Shown piece after piece: positions 17,370 to 24,985 of a stretch of 64,000 bases of DNA. Both the position numbers and the translations under genes were made by a program. The DNA comes from Acidimicrobiia bacterium (GTDB lineage Bacteria > Actinomycetota > Acidimicrobiia > Acidimicrobiales > CAIXPF01). The notes under the pieces are model-generated. The model was not told where the DNA came from, did no database searches, and saw nothing but the letters and a program-made list of their open reading frames with translations. Location of the stretch: positions 62,001 to 126,000 of the forward strand of contig CANJRG010000001.1 in assembly GCA_947476745.1 (NCBI GenBank). The letters run 5' to 3'. How positions within the stretch are numbered: position 1 is the first letter of the stretch; every line of letters starts with the position of its first letter.

Positions 17370-18739
17370 GGCCGGCGCCGCAGGATCGCCTCGACGGCGA
17401 CAGCCACGCGGAACGCCATATCGTCGGAGACCGCCTCGATCTGCATACCTACTGGTATACCCTGCCCGTGAACAGGCACCGAGATCGCCGGGAGACCGGT
17501 GAGGTTGGCCAAACGGGTGTTGGCCACCAGACGAGCTGCAACCGCCGGATCGGTCGCTCGGTCCACCGGCGGAGGCGCAATGGCCAACGTCGGGCCGACC
17601 ACGGCGTCCACCCCGGCGAGCAGGTGCAGGCAGCGGGCCCGCAGCGCCTCCTGCCGTTGCCTGGCCTGCAGGTAGGTCGGCAGGTCGTAGAGGCGGCCCT
17701 GCACCAGCCGGGCCAGGACATCGGCGCCGTAACGCGGGGCAGCCTGAGCCAGTAGATCGCGGTGTACGAAGGCAGCCTCGGTGAACATGATCGCGGTGGA
17801 GACCGCGAAGGTTTCCTCGCCACCGGGCCAGTCGACGTCGACGAGGTCCCAGCCCGCACGGCCGAGCGCCTCGGCGGCTCCGGTGAACGCTGCCGCCACG
17901 TCGTGGTCCGCGGCCCCCACCGCCGTCCGGTGCACGCCGAGACGCCCCGCCGGCCGGCCGCCGCCGGACTCAGCGCCACCGGGGGCTTCGGGTGGTACCA
18001 CCCCGAGCACCTCGGCCACCCGCCGGGCCGTGGCGACGTCGACGGCGAGCCAGCCGACGTGGTCGAGCGACGGCGCCAGCGGGAACACCCCGGCGACGTC
18101 GACCGCCCGGTACCGCGGCTTCACCCCGACGACCGCGCAACAGGCGGCGGGGATGCGGCAGGACCCGCCGGTGTCGGTTCCCAACGCCACGTCGGCCTCG
18201 CCGGCGGCGACCGCGACGGCCGAACCGGACGAGGACCCGCCGGGCACACACCCCGCCGCCGCGGGGTTGGCCGCGGTGCCGTCCCACGCGTTGATGCCGG
18301 TCACACCGAAGGCGAACTCATGCAGCTTGGTCGTACCGACCAGTACGGCGCCCGCCGCTCGCAGCGCGGCGACCACCGGCGCATCGGCCGATTGCGGCTC
18401 GGGCGCACCGAACACCGCGCTGCCGGCGCCCAACGGCCGCCCGGCCACGGCGATGAGGTCCTTCACCCCGAGCCGGACCCCGTCGAGGGCCCCGTGACCG
18501 GTCGGCCCCAACGGCGGGTCGGCCCGCCAGGTCCACGCGCCGTCGTCGGCCCGCCCGACGCCCTCGCCGGCCGCGGCGACGGTGGCGCTCGCCGCGGCGG
18601 ACCCGGGCGAACCCCCGGCACCGTCGGCCAGTTCCGCACCGACCCGCTCGACCATGCCGACCCAGCCATCGCGGATCTCGACGTCCACCTCGACCCCGAG
18701 GGAACGCAACTCGGCCTCCAGCCGCTCGGTGATGTTCAT
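17366..18739 (-). CDS. Amidase signature family enzyme
   Basis: A 457-residue amidase with the Ser-cisSer-Lys machinery: Lys in LGVKDLIAVAG, the Gly/Ser-rich GGSSSGSAVAVAAGEADVAL and the nucleophile region GTDTGGSCRIPAACC. It probably hydrolyses a linear carboxamide (allophanate hydrolase and mandelamide hydrolase are family members). I took ATG 18739, with GGGAGG upstream; it overlaps the stop of the RNase H-SLOG gene by 4 nt, while its own stop overlaps hyuA. It therefore links a nucleic-acid-type gene to catabolic genes in one transcript. Confidence 0.9.
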   Translation of the reverse strand: MNITERLEAELRSLGVEVDVEIRDGWVGMVERVGAELADGAGGSPGSAAASATVAAAGEGVGRADDGAWTWRADPPLGPTGHGALDGVRLGVKDLIAVAGRPLGAGSAVFGAPEPQSADAPVVAALRAAGAVLVGTTKLHEFAFGVTGINAWDGTAANPAAAGCVPGGSSSGSAVAVAAGEADVALGTDTGGSCRIPAACCAVVGVKPRYRAVDVAGVFPLAPSLDHVGWLAVDVATARRVAEVLGVVPPEAPGGAESGGGRPAGRLGVHRTAVGAADHDVAAAFTGAAEALGRAGWDLVDVDWPGGEETFAVSTAIMFTEAAFVHRDLLAQAAPRYGADVLARLVQGRLYDLPTYLQARQRQEALRARCLHLLAGVDAVVGPTLAIAPPPVDRATDPAVAARLVANTRLANLTGLPAISVPVHGQGIPVGMQIEAVSDDMAFRVAVAVEAILRRRP

Positions 18740-19872
18740 CGGACCTCCCGGGGGTCGAGTACCCACACATCATCGCCGAGGTGGTCCACCAGTGACCGGT
18801 GCAGACGGGCGAGACGCTGGTCCTGCCCGTCCCACACCAGGATCGCCTCGCTGGCATGGCGGGCGAGCCAGCCGTCACGACGGCTCAACGCCGTACCGGC
18901 CTGGGCTGCGCTGTCGGGCCGCTTGTGCTGCAGGACCAGAACCCCTTTGGCCGCAGCCACCAGCTCGGCGAAGCGGGCCTGACGTGGGGCGGGCCAGGGG
19001 GCGTCGGGCTCGGGATAGGGCAGCACCACGACCAGGTCGAGGCCGGCCGCCAGCGCGGCCTCGGCCGCCAGCTGCTCGCTGCCGAGCCTCAGCCCGCTGA
19101 CCACCACGAGGTCCTCGTGCAGCGAGGCCTTGGCCTGCAGGATCTCCCCCAGGCGGCGCTGCACGGCGTCGGCCCACGGGTTGGCGTCGTAGCCACCGAT
19201 CTCGGGCGGCTGGTGGCCGAGCACGACCACCGAGTGGCCAGTGACCCCGTTGGCATAGGAGAGGACCCCCGCCGGGGGGACGTCGGTCGCCCCGCCTGCG
19301 CCACCGGGGGTGGGAGTCCCCGTCGTTCCAGCCGGTTTCGTCGGTTTCGCCGTCGCCGAGCCCTGCCCAGACGACTCGCGCCGAGCGCCGGGCCGATCGG
19401 GCGATCCCAGTGCGGTTGGGGTCTCCAGCCCGGACCGGGCCGCCTGGTTGCGGGCCGCCTCGACGGCCAGTCGGTCCACCCGGTCGTTCCAGGGATCGCC
19501 ACCGTGGCCCTTGACCCAGCTGAAGGTGACGCCCGACCGTGACCGGACCAGGTCGATGAACGGCTCCCACAGGTCACGGTTGGCGACCGGCTTGCGCTGG
19601 CTGTTGTGCCAGTTACGGGCCAGCCATCCCTCCCACCACCGGTCGCGGAAGCAGTTGACCACGTAGGTGGAGTCGCTGCGGACCTCCATCGGCCCGTCAA
19701 TGGCCTCGACCGCACGCCACGCCGCCATGATCTCCATGCGCTGGTTGGTGGAACGCGTCTCGAACCCGGCGGCGAAGGCACCGTCGGGCACGATCCAGGC
19801 CCAGCCGCCGGGCCCGGGATTCCCGCTGCAGGCGCCGTCGGTGTACACCACGGTGGAGAGGGACGAGGTCAC
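18736..19872 (-). CDS. RNase HI fused to a SLOG/YspA-like nucleotide-sensing domain
   Basis: A 378-residue two-domain protein. Residues 1-140 are ribonuclease HI with all catalytic residues: D12 (YTDGACSGNPG), E45 (NQRMEIMAA), D65 (RSDSTYVVN), H121 (KGHGGDPWNDR) and D131. A 55-residue Ser/Thr/Pro/Gly linker follows. Residues about 205-378 resemble the YspA/YpsA-type Rossmann (SLOG) proteins: VVVLGHQPPEIGGYDANP, VVSGLRLGSEQLAAEAALAAGLDLVVVLPYP, and ILVWDG. SLOG domains sense or process nucleotide-like ligands. The start is GTG. It heads the amidase-hyuA-hyuB operon. Domain boundaries are inferred by eye. Confidence 0.88.
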   Translation of the reverse strand: MTSSLSTVVYTDGACSGNPGPGGWAWIVPDGAFAAGFETRSTNQRMEIMAAWRAVEAIDGPMEVRSDSTYVVNCFRDRWWEGWLARNWHNSQRKPVANRDLWEPFIDLVRSRSGVTFSWVKGHGGDPWNDRVDRLAVEAARNQAARSGLETPTALGSPDRPGARRESSGQGSATAKPTKPAGTTGTPTPGGAGGATDVPPAGVLSYANGVTGHSVVVLGHQPPEIGGYDANPWADAVQRRLGEILQAKASLHEDLVVVSGLRLGSEQLAAEAALAAGLDLVVVLPYPEPDAPWPAPRQARFAELVAAAKGVLVLQHKRPDSAAQAGTALSRRDGWLARHASEAILVWDGQDQRLARLHRSLVDHLGDDVWVLDPREVR

Positions 19873-19928
19873 GACCGGGCAGTCTGGCAGACCCGGTCGG
19901 CCCGAATGGGTCCTGCCCGTCGTTCAGG

Positions 19929-19934
19929 TAACCT
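19929..19934 (+). promoter_or_regulatory. -10-like hexamer (TAACCT) before tetR
   Basis: TAACCT ends 9 nt before the ATG of the TetR gene; a run of six G in between could act as a weak ribosome-binding site. Confidence 0.4.
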
Positions 19935-19943
19935 GTCGGGGGG

Positions 19944-20618
19944 ATGAACCGGCTGGAGCTCAACGAGGGAAACGACGTCGGCGGCGCGCACCGCGCCGCA
20001 TCCCCCGAACCGGTTACCCAGCGCGGTCGCCGGACCCGTGCCCAGTTGATAGACGCCGCCCGCCGGGTGTTCGAGGAGAAGGGCTACGCCGATACCCGCA
20101 TCGGCGACATCACCGCCGAGGCCGCAGTGGCCCACGGCACCTTCTACACCTACTTCGAGTCGAAGCACGAGCTGTTCCGCGAGGTCGTGGGCATACTGGT
20201 CAGCGACTTCGTGACCGAGGCCCGTAGCGTCCCGTTGGTCGGCTACAGCCCGGCCGAACGTATCGAGCGGGCCAACCGGGGCTACCTGTGGGCCTACCGC
20301 CGCAATGCCCGGCTCATGGGCGTGCTGGAACAGGCGGCGGTGATGGACCCCGATGTGCGGGAGATCCGGCTCGACGCCCGCCACACCTGGGTCAAGCGTG
20401 CGGAGAAGGCCATCCACCGCATGCAGCTCGAGGGCCAGGTCCCGGCCCACATCGACCCGTACTACGCTGCGAACGCTCTCGGATCGATGGTCGATCGGTT
20501 CGCCTTCGTGTGGTTGGTGCTCGGCGAGCCGTTCGAGGAGCAGCAGGCCGTGGAGACCCTCACGCAGTTGTACTGCGGCGCCCTCGGTATCGAGCGCACG
20601 CCCACAGCCCTGCCCTGA
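19944..20618 (+). CDS. TetR/AcrR family transcriptional regulator
   Basis: A 224-residue repressor. The N-terminal helix-turn-helix is clear: RAQLIDAARRVFEEKGYADTRIGDITAEAAVAHGTFYTYFESKHELF at about residues 33-80. The C-terminal ligand domain is helical with no assignable ligand. It begins just after the divergent RNase H-SLOG operon (72 nt between starts), so it may control that operon, though no clear operator palindrome was found. It may be co-transcribed with the HhH-GPD gene downstream. Confidence 0.88.
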   Translation: MNRLELNEGNDVGGAHRAASPEPVTQRGRRTRAQLIDAARRVFEEKGYADTRIGDITAEAAVAHGTFYTYFESKHELFREVVGILVSDFVTEARSVPLVGYSPAERIERANRGYLWAYRRNARLMGVLEQAAVMDPDVREIRLDARHTWVKRAEKAIHRMQLEGQVPAHIDPYYAANALGSMVDRFAFVWLVLGEPFEEQQAVETLTQLYCGALGIERTPTALP

Positions 20619-20673
20619 ACCACCCGATTTTGAACGAAGCCCCCTGACGGACACCTTCTCGGACCACCCAGCC

Positions 20674-21294
20674 GTGAACCGCCCCGACCGTACCGGGTTC
20701 GTCCCGAACCGCGCAGCCGAGCACGAGCCGTTCTTCCTGACCGGCGACACCGAGGCCGACTCCTTGCTGGAGACGGACCGGCTGGCGTTGCTGGTCGGCA
20801 TGGTGCTCGACCAGCAGGTCCCCATCGAGTGGGCGTTCGCCGCCCCGGCGAAGCTGCGCGCCAGACTCGGCGAGCACTGGGGCGTCCGCGAGATCGCCGC
20901 GATGGCCCCCGACGACCTGCTCGAGGTCTTCGTGGCCAAGCCTGCGTTGCACCGCTACCCGGCGGCAATGGCCAAGCGGATCCATGCCCTGTGCCAAGCC
21001 CTGGCGGAGGGCTACGACGCCGACGTCGAGGCGCTGTGGCGCGACGCCGATGCTGCGTCGTTCGTTCGGCGGGTACGGCGGCTTCCCGGGTTCGGCGAGG
21101 AGAAGACCCGGATCTTCCTGGCGCTGCTGGCCAAGAAGTTCGCCGTGCGGCCCGCCGGCTGGGAGCAAGCCTGTGCGCCCTTCGGCGACGATCAGCCGCG
21201 CACCGCTGCGGACATCCACGATCCCGCCAGCCTGGCGGCGGTGCGGGCCTGGAAGAAGGCCATGCGGGCGCAGGGCCGATCCAAGAGCGACTGA
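20674..21294 (+). CDS. HhH-GPD base-excision family protein (TIGR03252-like)
   Basis: About 206 residues related to the helix-hairpin-helix DNA glycosylase fold. Typical segments are LALLVGMVLDQQVPIEWAFAAP near the N-terminus, the HhH-like RRLPGFGEEKTRIFLALLAKKFAV and a basic C-terminus. This actinobacterial family is not biochemically defined and lacks the cluster cysteines of MutY or Nth. No ATG is available; GTG 20674 is the nearest plausible start before the conserved FFLTGDTEADSLL, with CTG 20644 as a weaker option, so the start is uncertain. Confidence 0.75.
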   Translation: MNRPDRTGFVPNRAAEHEPFFLTGDTEADSLLETDRLALLVGMVLDQQVPIEWAFAAPAKLRARLGEHWGVREIAAMAPDDLLEVFVAKPALHRYPAAMAKRIHALCQALAEGYDADVEALWRDADAASFVRRVRRLPGFGEEKTRIFLALLAKKFAVRPAGWEQACAPFGDDQPRTAADIHDPASLAAVRAWKKAMRAQGRSKSD

Positions 21295-21315
21295 ACCCGC
21301 GCCACTGCGCCCGGC

Positions 21316-22092
21316 TCAGCGTGGCCGTCGGGTCTGGAACTCGTTCCATTGCCGGTCCAACCAGCCCACGAGCACCGCGATGGCCCGCGGGTCGAGGCGC
21401 AGGTCGTGGGACGCGCCCGAGATGACCCGTAACTCGGCCGAGGTGTGGGCATCGACGATGGCCCGGGCGTCGAACACCGGCACGTCCGCATCGGCGAGCC
21501 CGTGGATCACCATCAACGGCCGGGGATGCAGCAGCGCCGCGCACTGCACCGCGCGGATGGCGCGCAGCTCGGCGCTCCACAGTTCGAAGTGCCGGGGAAA
21601 GTTCGGGTCGTGTACGACCGCCGCACGGCGCGCGAACTCCAGCAGACGCCGAGGCTGGGTGGCCCAGTCGTCGAAGTCGGCGGGAGGGGCGAAGGCCACC
21701 ACCCCGCGCACCGATTCGTCGCGGGCGGCAGCGCACACGGCGAGCGCCCCACCGCGACCGAAGCCGGCCAGCCACACGTCGCCCACATCCGGATGGCGGC
21801 GCAGCTCGGCCACGGCGGCGGACACGTCGTCCAACCAGCCGGCGAGGGAGAACTCCCCCTGCGAGGGACGACACCCCCGAGCGGCGTAGGCCAAAGCGAC
21901 CCACCCTTGGGAGATCGCAAGCCGGTCGGCCAACGCGGGCAGGGTGGACATCACCGCAGCGCCGGCCCCGGCGAGGGACGGGAAGCCGTGACAGAGCACG
22001 ATGCCGGGACGGGTCTGATGGGCACCCGGGGGTACCGCCAGGTGGCCGACGAGCTCGAGGTCGCCCGAGGGAAAGCGGATCTCGACTGTCAT
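21316..22092 (-). CDS. Alpha/beta hydrolase-fold protein with Gly at the nucleophile elbow
   Basis: A 258-residue dienelactone-hydrolase-like protein. It has the oxyanion strand GIVLCHGFPSLAG, an acid-like HGLADADVPVFDA and a His in GASHDLRLDP. The elbow reads AGFGRGGALAV, where the usual Ser or Cys between the glycines is Gly. It may be a non-hydrolytic binding protein, or use another residue. The frame has no sign of decay. The next gene downstream in transcription is the HhH-GPD gene on the opposite strand (convergent). Confidence 0.75.
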   Translation of the reverse strand: MTVEIRFPSGDLELVGHLAVPPGAHQTRPGIVLCHGFPSLAGAGAAVMSTLPALADRLAISQGWVALAYAARGCRPSQGEFSLAGWLDDVSAAVAELRRHPDVGDVWLAGFGRGGALAVCAAARDESVRGVVAFAPPADFDDWATQPRRLLEFARRAAVVHDPNFPRHFELWSAELRAIRAVQCAALLHPRPLMVIHGLADADVPVFDARAIVDAHTSAELRVISGASHDLRLDPRAIAVLVGWLDRQWNEFQTRRPR

Positions 22093-22107
22093 GGGGCGCT
22101 GCCGGGC

Positions 22108-22317
22108 TCAGCCGACCCGCTGGCCCTTCCAGAGGCGGTAACCGCGGTTGGCGGCCTCGGCGAGGGTGTCGGGGCCGAAGCAGAGGAAGGTCTCGGCTTC
22201 CAGCAACTCCTCGATCCGGTGGGCCTCCGACTCGGGCAGGGCATCGACGTCGTACACCACCTGGGTGCGCTTGTCGCCGAGGTACCGATGATGTTCGAAG
22301 CGGACGGGTCGTTCCAT
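22108..22317 (-). CDS. Small conserved-looking hypothetical protein (69 residues)
   Basis: A small soluble protein beginning MIVMERPVRFEHHRYLGDKRTQVVYDV, followed by a helical acidic segment (ESEAHRIEELLEAE) and ending LWKGQRVG. Codon use and the charged, non-low-complexity composition support a real gene. It lies 15 nt before the alpha/beta hydrolase start on the same strand. A longer in-frame start at 22428 would add unlikely residues. No family recognised. Confidence 0.6.
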   Translation of the reverse strand: MERPVRFEHHRYLGDKRTQVVYDVDALPESEAHRIEELLEAETFLCFGPDTLAEAANRGYRLWKGQRVG

Positions 22318-22468
22318 CACGATCATTCTGGCCCACCCGATGTCGGGCGCGACAGCGGGGAGGCCGAAACCTCCCCGCTGGATCGTCTGGGTGGCACAAC
22401 CTGACGTTGTTTTGCCGGAAGGGACCAACTCCGGCCGTCGGGTTGCGGGTGACTGGCTTGGATTCGCC

Positions 22469-22549
22469 AGGTGGTCCAGCGGCCGCGCTAGCGACCAGCC
22501 ACCTCCGAATAGGTCCCGTACGAACTACTACCGCTCAGTTGGACCACCT
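22469..22549. repeat. 10-bp inverted repeat flanking a short frame and its Shine-Dalgarno
   Basis: AGGTGGTCCA at 22469-22478 and its perfect complement TGGACCACCT at 22540-22549 are 61 nt apart. On the minus-strand RNA the upstream arm overlaps an AAAGGAGGTGG Shine-Dalgarno, so folding would hide that site. Confidence 0.55.
22488..22538 (-). CDS. Possible leader peptide of 16 residues with a strong Shine-Dalgarno
   Basis: The minus strand carries AAAGGAGGT, then 7 nt, then CTG followed by SGSSSYGTYSEVAGR and a TAG. The spacing is ideal, but the start codon would be CTG, or GTG four codons earlier. It is upstream of the 22108-22317 gene and inside the inverted repeat. It may be a translated leader, or only the remnant of a strong initiation site. 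The rest of the 22318-22588 gap shows nothing else. Confidence 0.3.
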   Translation of the reverse strand: MSGSSSYGTYSEVAGR

Positions 22550-22588
22550 CCTTTCCTCGGTACAACCAGTCTGTCACGGCATCAAGAC

Positions 22589-23131
22589 CTACGCCGCCCC
22601 ATCTGCGGGGCCGGCGGCGTCGGTGTACGCAGCGGCCGGACCCGCCGGGTTCGCGGGTTCGGGACCACCGAGCGGTAGCCCGCTGGGGCCGGCGCTGAGG
22701 TCGGGGCCCTCGACCTCGGCCAGCGCCCCGATCGCCTCGAAGTAGGCCATCTGGGCACTGATCACCGCGGCGACCTGGTCTCGTTGGGGATGGAACCGCG
22801 CCGCTGCGGCCCTGGCCAATACCTCGTCGACCCCGTCGCCGAACTCCACCACCAACGGGCCGTCGCCCTCGGGGAGATCGCCACCGCTACGGGCGACACC
22901 CTGGCGGTGCAGGAAGTCCAGGTGCAGGCGCAGGATACGCCGGACGTCCTCGTAAGAGAGCTGCGCGGTGACCTCGTCGGGCATGGCGGCAGCAACGAAG
23001 GTCAACGCCTCGTCGCCCTCGAACACCTGGCGGGCGGGCTCCGGCCCGAGCCGCTTTACCACGATGCCGACCGAGGCGAGGGCGATGCCCACCACGGCCA
23101 CGATGCCGACGACGACCAACAGGACCACCAT
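22589..23131 (-). CDS. Hypothetical protein with one N-terminal membrane helix
   Basis: About 180 residues. An N-terminal hydrophobic stretch (MVVLLVVVGIVAVVGIALASVGIVV) makes a signal anchor; the cytoplasmic part contains YEDVRRILRLHLDFLHRQG and ISAQMAYFEAIGALAE helices and ends in a Pro/Ala/Gly-rich tail. ATG 23131 starts just before the membrane helix; the upstream in-frame extension is Arg/Pro-rich and implausible. Members with this layout occur in actinobacteria without assigned function, as far as I recall. Confidence 0.65.
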   Translation of the reverse strand: MVVLLVVVGIVAVVGIALASVGIVVKRLGPEPARQVFEGDEALTFVAAAMPDEVTAQLSYEDVRRILRLHLDFLHRQGVARSGGDLPEGDGPLVVEFGDGVDEVLARAAAARFHPQRDQVAAVISAQMAYFEAIGALAEVEGPDLSAGPSGLPLGGPEPANPAGPAAAYTDAAGPADGAA

Positions 23132-23284
23132 CGGACCCACGCTAGGCAGCCCGGTGCGGCCAGGACGCAACCGTCCGGCGAGCACCCGGCCGGGCCCTCG
23201 CCGAGACGCAACCACCGGAGCCCTGCAGCAGGCGGCACCGACGGCGCAGGATCCGGTCGGGAGAACAGCAACGGGAAAACCGCA

Positions 23285-23312
23285 ACGGGGCCGGCGTTGC
23301 GGCCGGCCCCGT
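23285..23312 (-). terminator. Rho-independent-type terminator after the acyl-CoA dehydrogenase
   Basis: A perfect 11-bp G+C stem (ACGGGGCCGGC/GCCGGCCCCGT) with a 6-nt loop lies 21 nt past the stop. On the minus strand a TTTT run follows soon after. Confidence 0.65.
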
Positions 23313-23333
23313 CTGATCCGATCAGGTCGGTGA

Positions 23334-24440
23334 TCAGATACCGATGCGCTGGGCGAGCAGCTCGCGGTGGTAGGTCGGATCGCCGAAGAGCAGTTCCGAG
23401 CTCTTGGCCCGCTTGAAGTACAGGTGCGCCGGGTGCTCCCAGGTGAAGCCGATGCCACCGTGGATCTGGATGTTCTCGGCCGCGGAGTGGAAGTAGGCCT
23501 CCGAGCAGTAGGCCTTGGCCAACGAGGCCACCGAGGGCAGCTCCTCGTTGAGTTCGGCGGCACACCAGAAGGCGTAGTAGGCGGCCGATTTGGCCGACTC
23601 GACCTCGAGCAGCATGTCGGCGCACTTGTGCTTGATGGCCTGGAACGAGCCGATCGGGCGGCCGAACTGCACGCGCACCTTGGCGTACTCGACGGCCATG
23701 TTCAAGCAACGCTCGGCGCCGCCGACCTGCTCGGCGGCGAGGGCCACGGCAGCGAGGTCGAGCACCGTCGACCAGTCGGCCCACGAGAAGCCGTCCTTGG
23801 AGACCAGCTTGGCCTCGACGCCGTTGAACTCGAGTTTGGCCTGCTTGCGGGTCTGGTCCATGGTGGACAGTGCGGTGCGGGTGAGGCCCGAGGCGCCGCC
23901 GTCGACGGCGTAGAGCGCCAGCCCGCCACCGGAGGACTTGGCCAGCACCAGGACCAGGTTGGCGGTGTGGCCGTCGAGCACGAAGCTCTTGGTGCCGGTG
24001 AGCTTGCCGCCGGCCTCGGTCAGGGTGACCCCGGCCTCGTCCCAGCGCCCGTTCTCCTCGGTGAAGGCGACGGTGGCGGTGGTGGCGCCGGAGGCGATGC
24101 CCGGCAGGTACTCGTTCTTGGCAGCCTCGCTGCCGCCGTGCATCAGCGCGTTGGCGGCGAGGGCGACCGTCGAGAAGAACGGAGCGCAAAGCAGGGCCTT
24201 GCCCATCTCCTCGAGCACGACACCGAGCTCGACGTAGCTGTAGCCGGAGCCGCCGTAGTTCTCCGGGATGATGAGGCCCTGCAGACCCATCTCCTCGCCC
24301 ATCTGACGCCAGACCGCCGGATCGAACCCGTCGGTGGTGTCCATCTGGGCCCGGACCTCGGCCTCGGGCGACTTGGCCTCGAGGAAGGTCTTGACGACCT
24401 TGCGGAGTTCTTCCTGCTCTTCGGAGAAAGCAAAGTTCAT
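23334..24440 (-). CDS. Acyl-CoA dehydrogenase family protein
   Basis: A 368-residue FAD enzyme oxidising an acyl-CoA to the enoyl-CoA. It shows MNFAFSEEQEELRK at the N-terminus, IIPENYGGSGYSYVEL, VAFTEENGRW where FAD-contacting residues lie, YAKVRVQFGRPIGSFQAIKHKCADM, and near the C-terminus IQIHGGIGFTWEHPAHLYFKRAKSSE. The last pattern is common in actinobacterial FadE proteins that work on sterol or bulky acyl-CoAs, often as heteromers. The chain-length preference cannot be read. It is likely leaderless (TAGCCT 7 nt upstream) and divergent from the toxin-antitoxin pair. Confidence 0.9.
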   Translation of the reverse strand: MNFAFSEEQEELRKVVKTFLEAKSPEAEVRAQMDTTDGFDPAVWRQMGEEMGLQGLIIPENYGGSGYSYVELGVVLEEMGKALLCAPFFSTVALAANALMHGGSEAAKNEYLPGIASGATTATVAFTEENGRWDEAGVTLTEAGGKLTGTKSFVLDGHTANLVLVLAKSSGGGLALYAVDGGASGLTRTALSTMDQTRKQAKLEFNGVEAKLVSKDGFSWADWSTVLDLAAVALAAEQVGGAERCLNMAVEYAKVRVQFGRPIGSFQAIKHKCADMLLEVESAKSAAYYAFWCAAELNEELPSVASLAKAYCSEAYFHSAAENIQIHGGIGFTWEHPAHLYFKRAKSSELLFGDPTYHRELLAQRIGI

Positions 24441-24447
24441 GCCGCAG

Positions 24448-24453
24448 AGGCTA
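24448..24453 (-). promoter_or_regulatory. -10 hexamer (TAGCCT) for the acyl-CoA dehydrogenase
   Basis: TAGCCT on the minus strand ends 7 nt before the ATG at 24440, with no Shine-Dalgarno. Confidence 0.5.
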
Positions 24454-24463
24454 TGACCCCCGC

Positions 24464-24481
24464 CGAATCGGCGTCGAATCG
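24464..24481. repeat. 18-bp element CGAATCGGCGTCGAATCG
   Basis: Two CGAATCG copies separated by GCGT, in the divergent spacer before the antitoxin gene. Seventeen of 18 bases match a copy at 40065-40082, and a related version precedes hisI. Confidence 0.5.
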
Positions 24482-24485
24482 TTGT

Positions 24486-24505
24486 GTGTACACGTGTGCT
24501 ACAGT
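24486..24505 (+). promoter_or_regulatory. Toxin-antitoxin promoter with palindrome
   Basis: GTGTACAC (24486-24493) is an 8-bp palindrome, and TACAGT (24500-24505) is a -10 hexamer ending 6 nt before the antitoxin GTG. The palindrome may be the autorepression operator; this is inference. Confidence 0.45.
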
Positions 24506-24511
24506 GCTCCG

Positions 24512-24985
24512 GTGAGCCGCTCCGACCCGCCGTGCGCCCGCTGCGGCAACCCGCTCGACGAGCTCGACCTGTTGCTCGCCCCCACCGGCACCGCAGTGGC
24601 GGACGTGTGCTGCGCGGCGTGCCTCGACGCCGATCCCGGATTCGCAGTCGGGTGTTTCGGACCGAACGGACGGATGGGACAGCCGGTACCGACCGTGCAC
24701 GGCGGCCCGGTGGCGGTGATCGGCGTGCGCGAGCTGCGCAACCAAGTCGCGGCGGTCCTGCGCCGGGCCGCGGCCGGCGAACGGATCATCGTCAGCGTCG
24801 ACGGCCGACCCATGGCGCAGCTCGGGCCACTGTCCGCGCCCGGCCCCCCGACCCTGGCCGACCTCGCCGCAGCGGGCCTGGTCGAACCGCCACGGACCGG
24901 CCGGCCGGCCGGTGCCCCCGCCCCCGAGGACCTGGCGGTCGACATCAGGCTCGACCGGGTCATCGAGGAGCTGCGCGGCCGATGA
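24512..24985 (+). CDS. Phd/YefM-like antitoxin with N-terminal zinc-ribbon-like segment
   Basis: A 157-residue protein. The N-terminal part has two CxxC pairs (C8/C11 and C34/C37) with the look of a small zinc ribbon. From about residue 66 a Phd/YefM DNA-binding core follows (IGVRELRNQVAAVLRRAAAGERIIVSVDGRPMAQLGP). The C-terminus is acidic with two Leu/Arg helices, as expected for toxin binding. The stop overlaps the toxin ATG (ATGA). The added zinc ribbon is unusual in this antitoxin type. GTG 24512 is chosen because it lies 6 nt past a -10 hexamer and begins just before the first CxxC. Confidence 0.78.
   Translation: MSRSDPPCARCGNPLDELDLLLAPTGTAVADVCCAACLDADPGFAVGCFGPNGRMGQPVPTVHGGPVAVIGVRELRNQVAAVLRRAAAGERIIVSVDGRPMAQLGPLSAPGPPTLADLAAAGLVEPPRTGRPAGAPAPEDLAVDIRLDRVIEELRGR

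Noticed and set aside
14233-17471. Long plus-strand frames opposite hyuB and hyuA
   Set aside because: The minus strand carries complete HyuA and HyuB; the plus frames show no domain.
22536-22555. Resemblance to the 3' end of 16S rRNA (CCACCTCCTTTC)
   Set aside because: Similarity is confined to the anti-Shine-Dalgarno core; the minus strand simply carries a strong ribosome-binding site.
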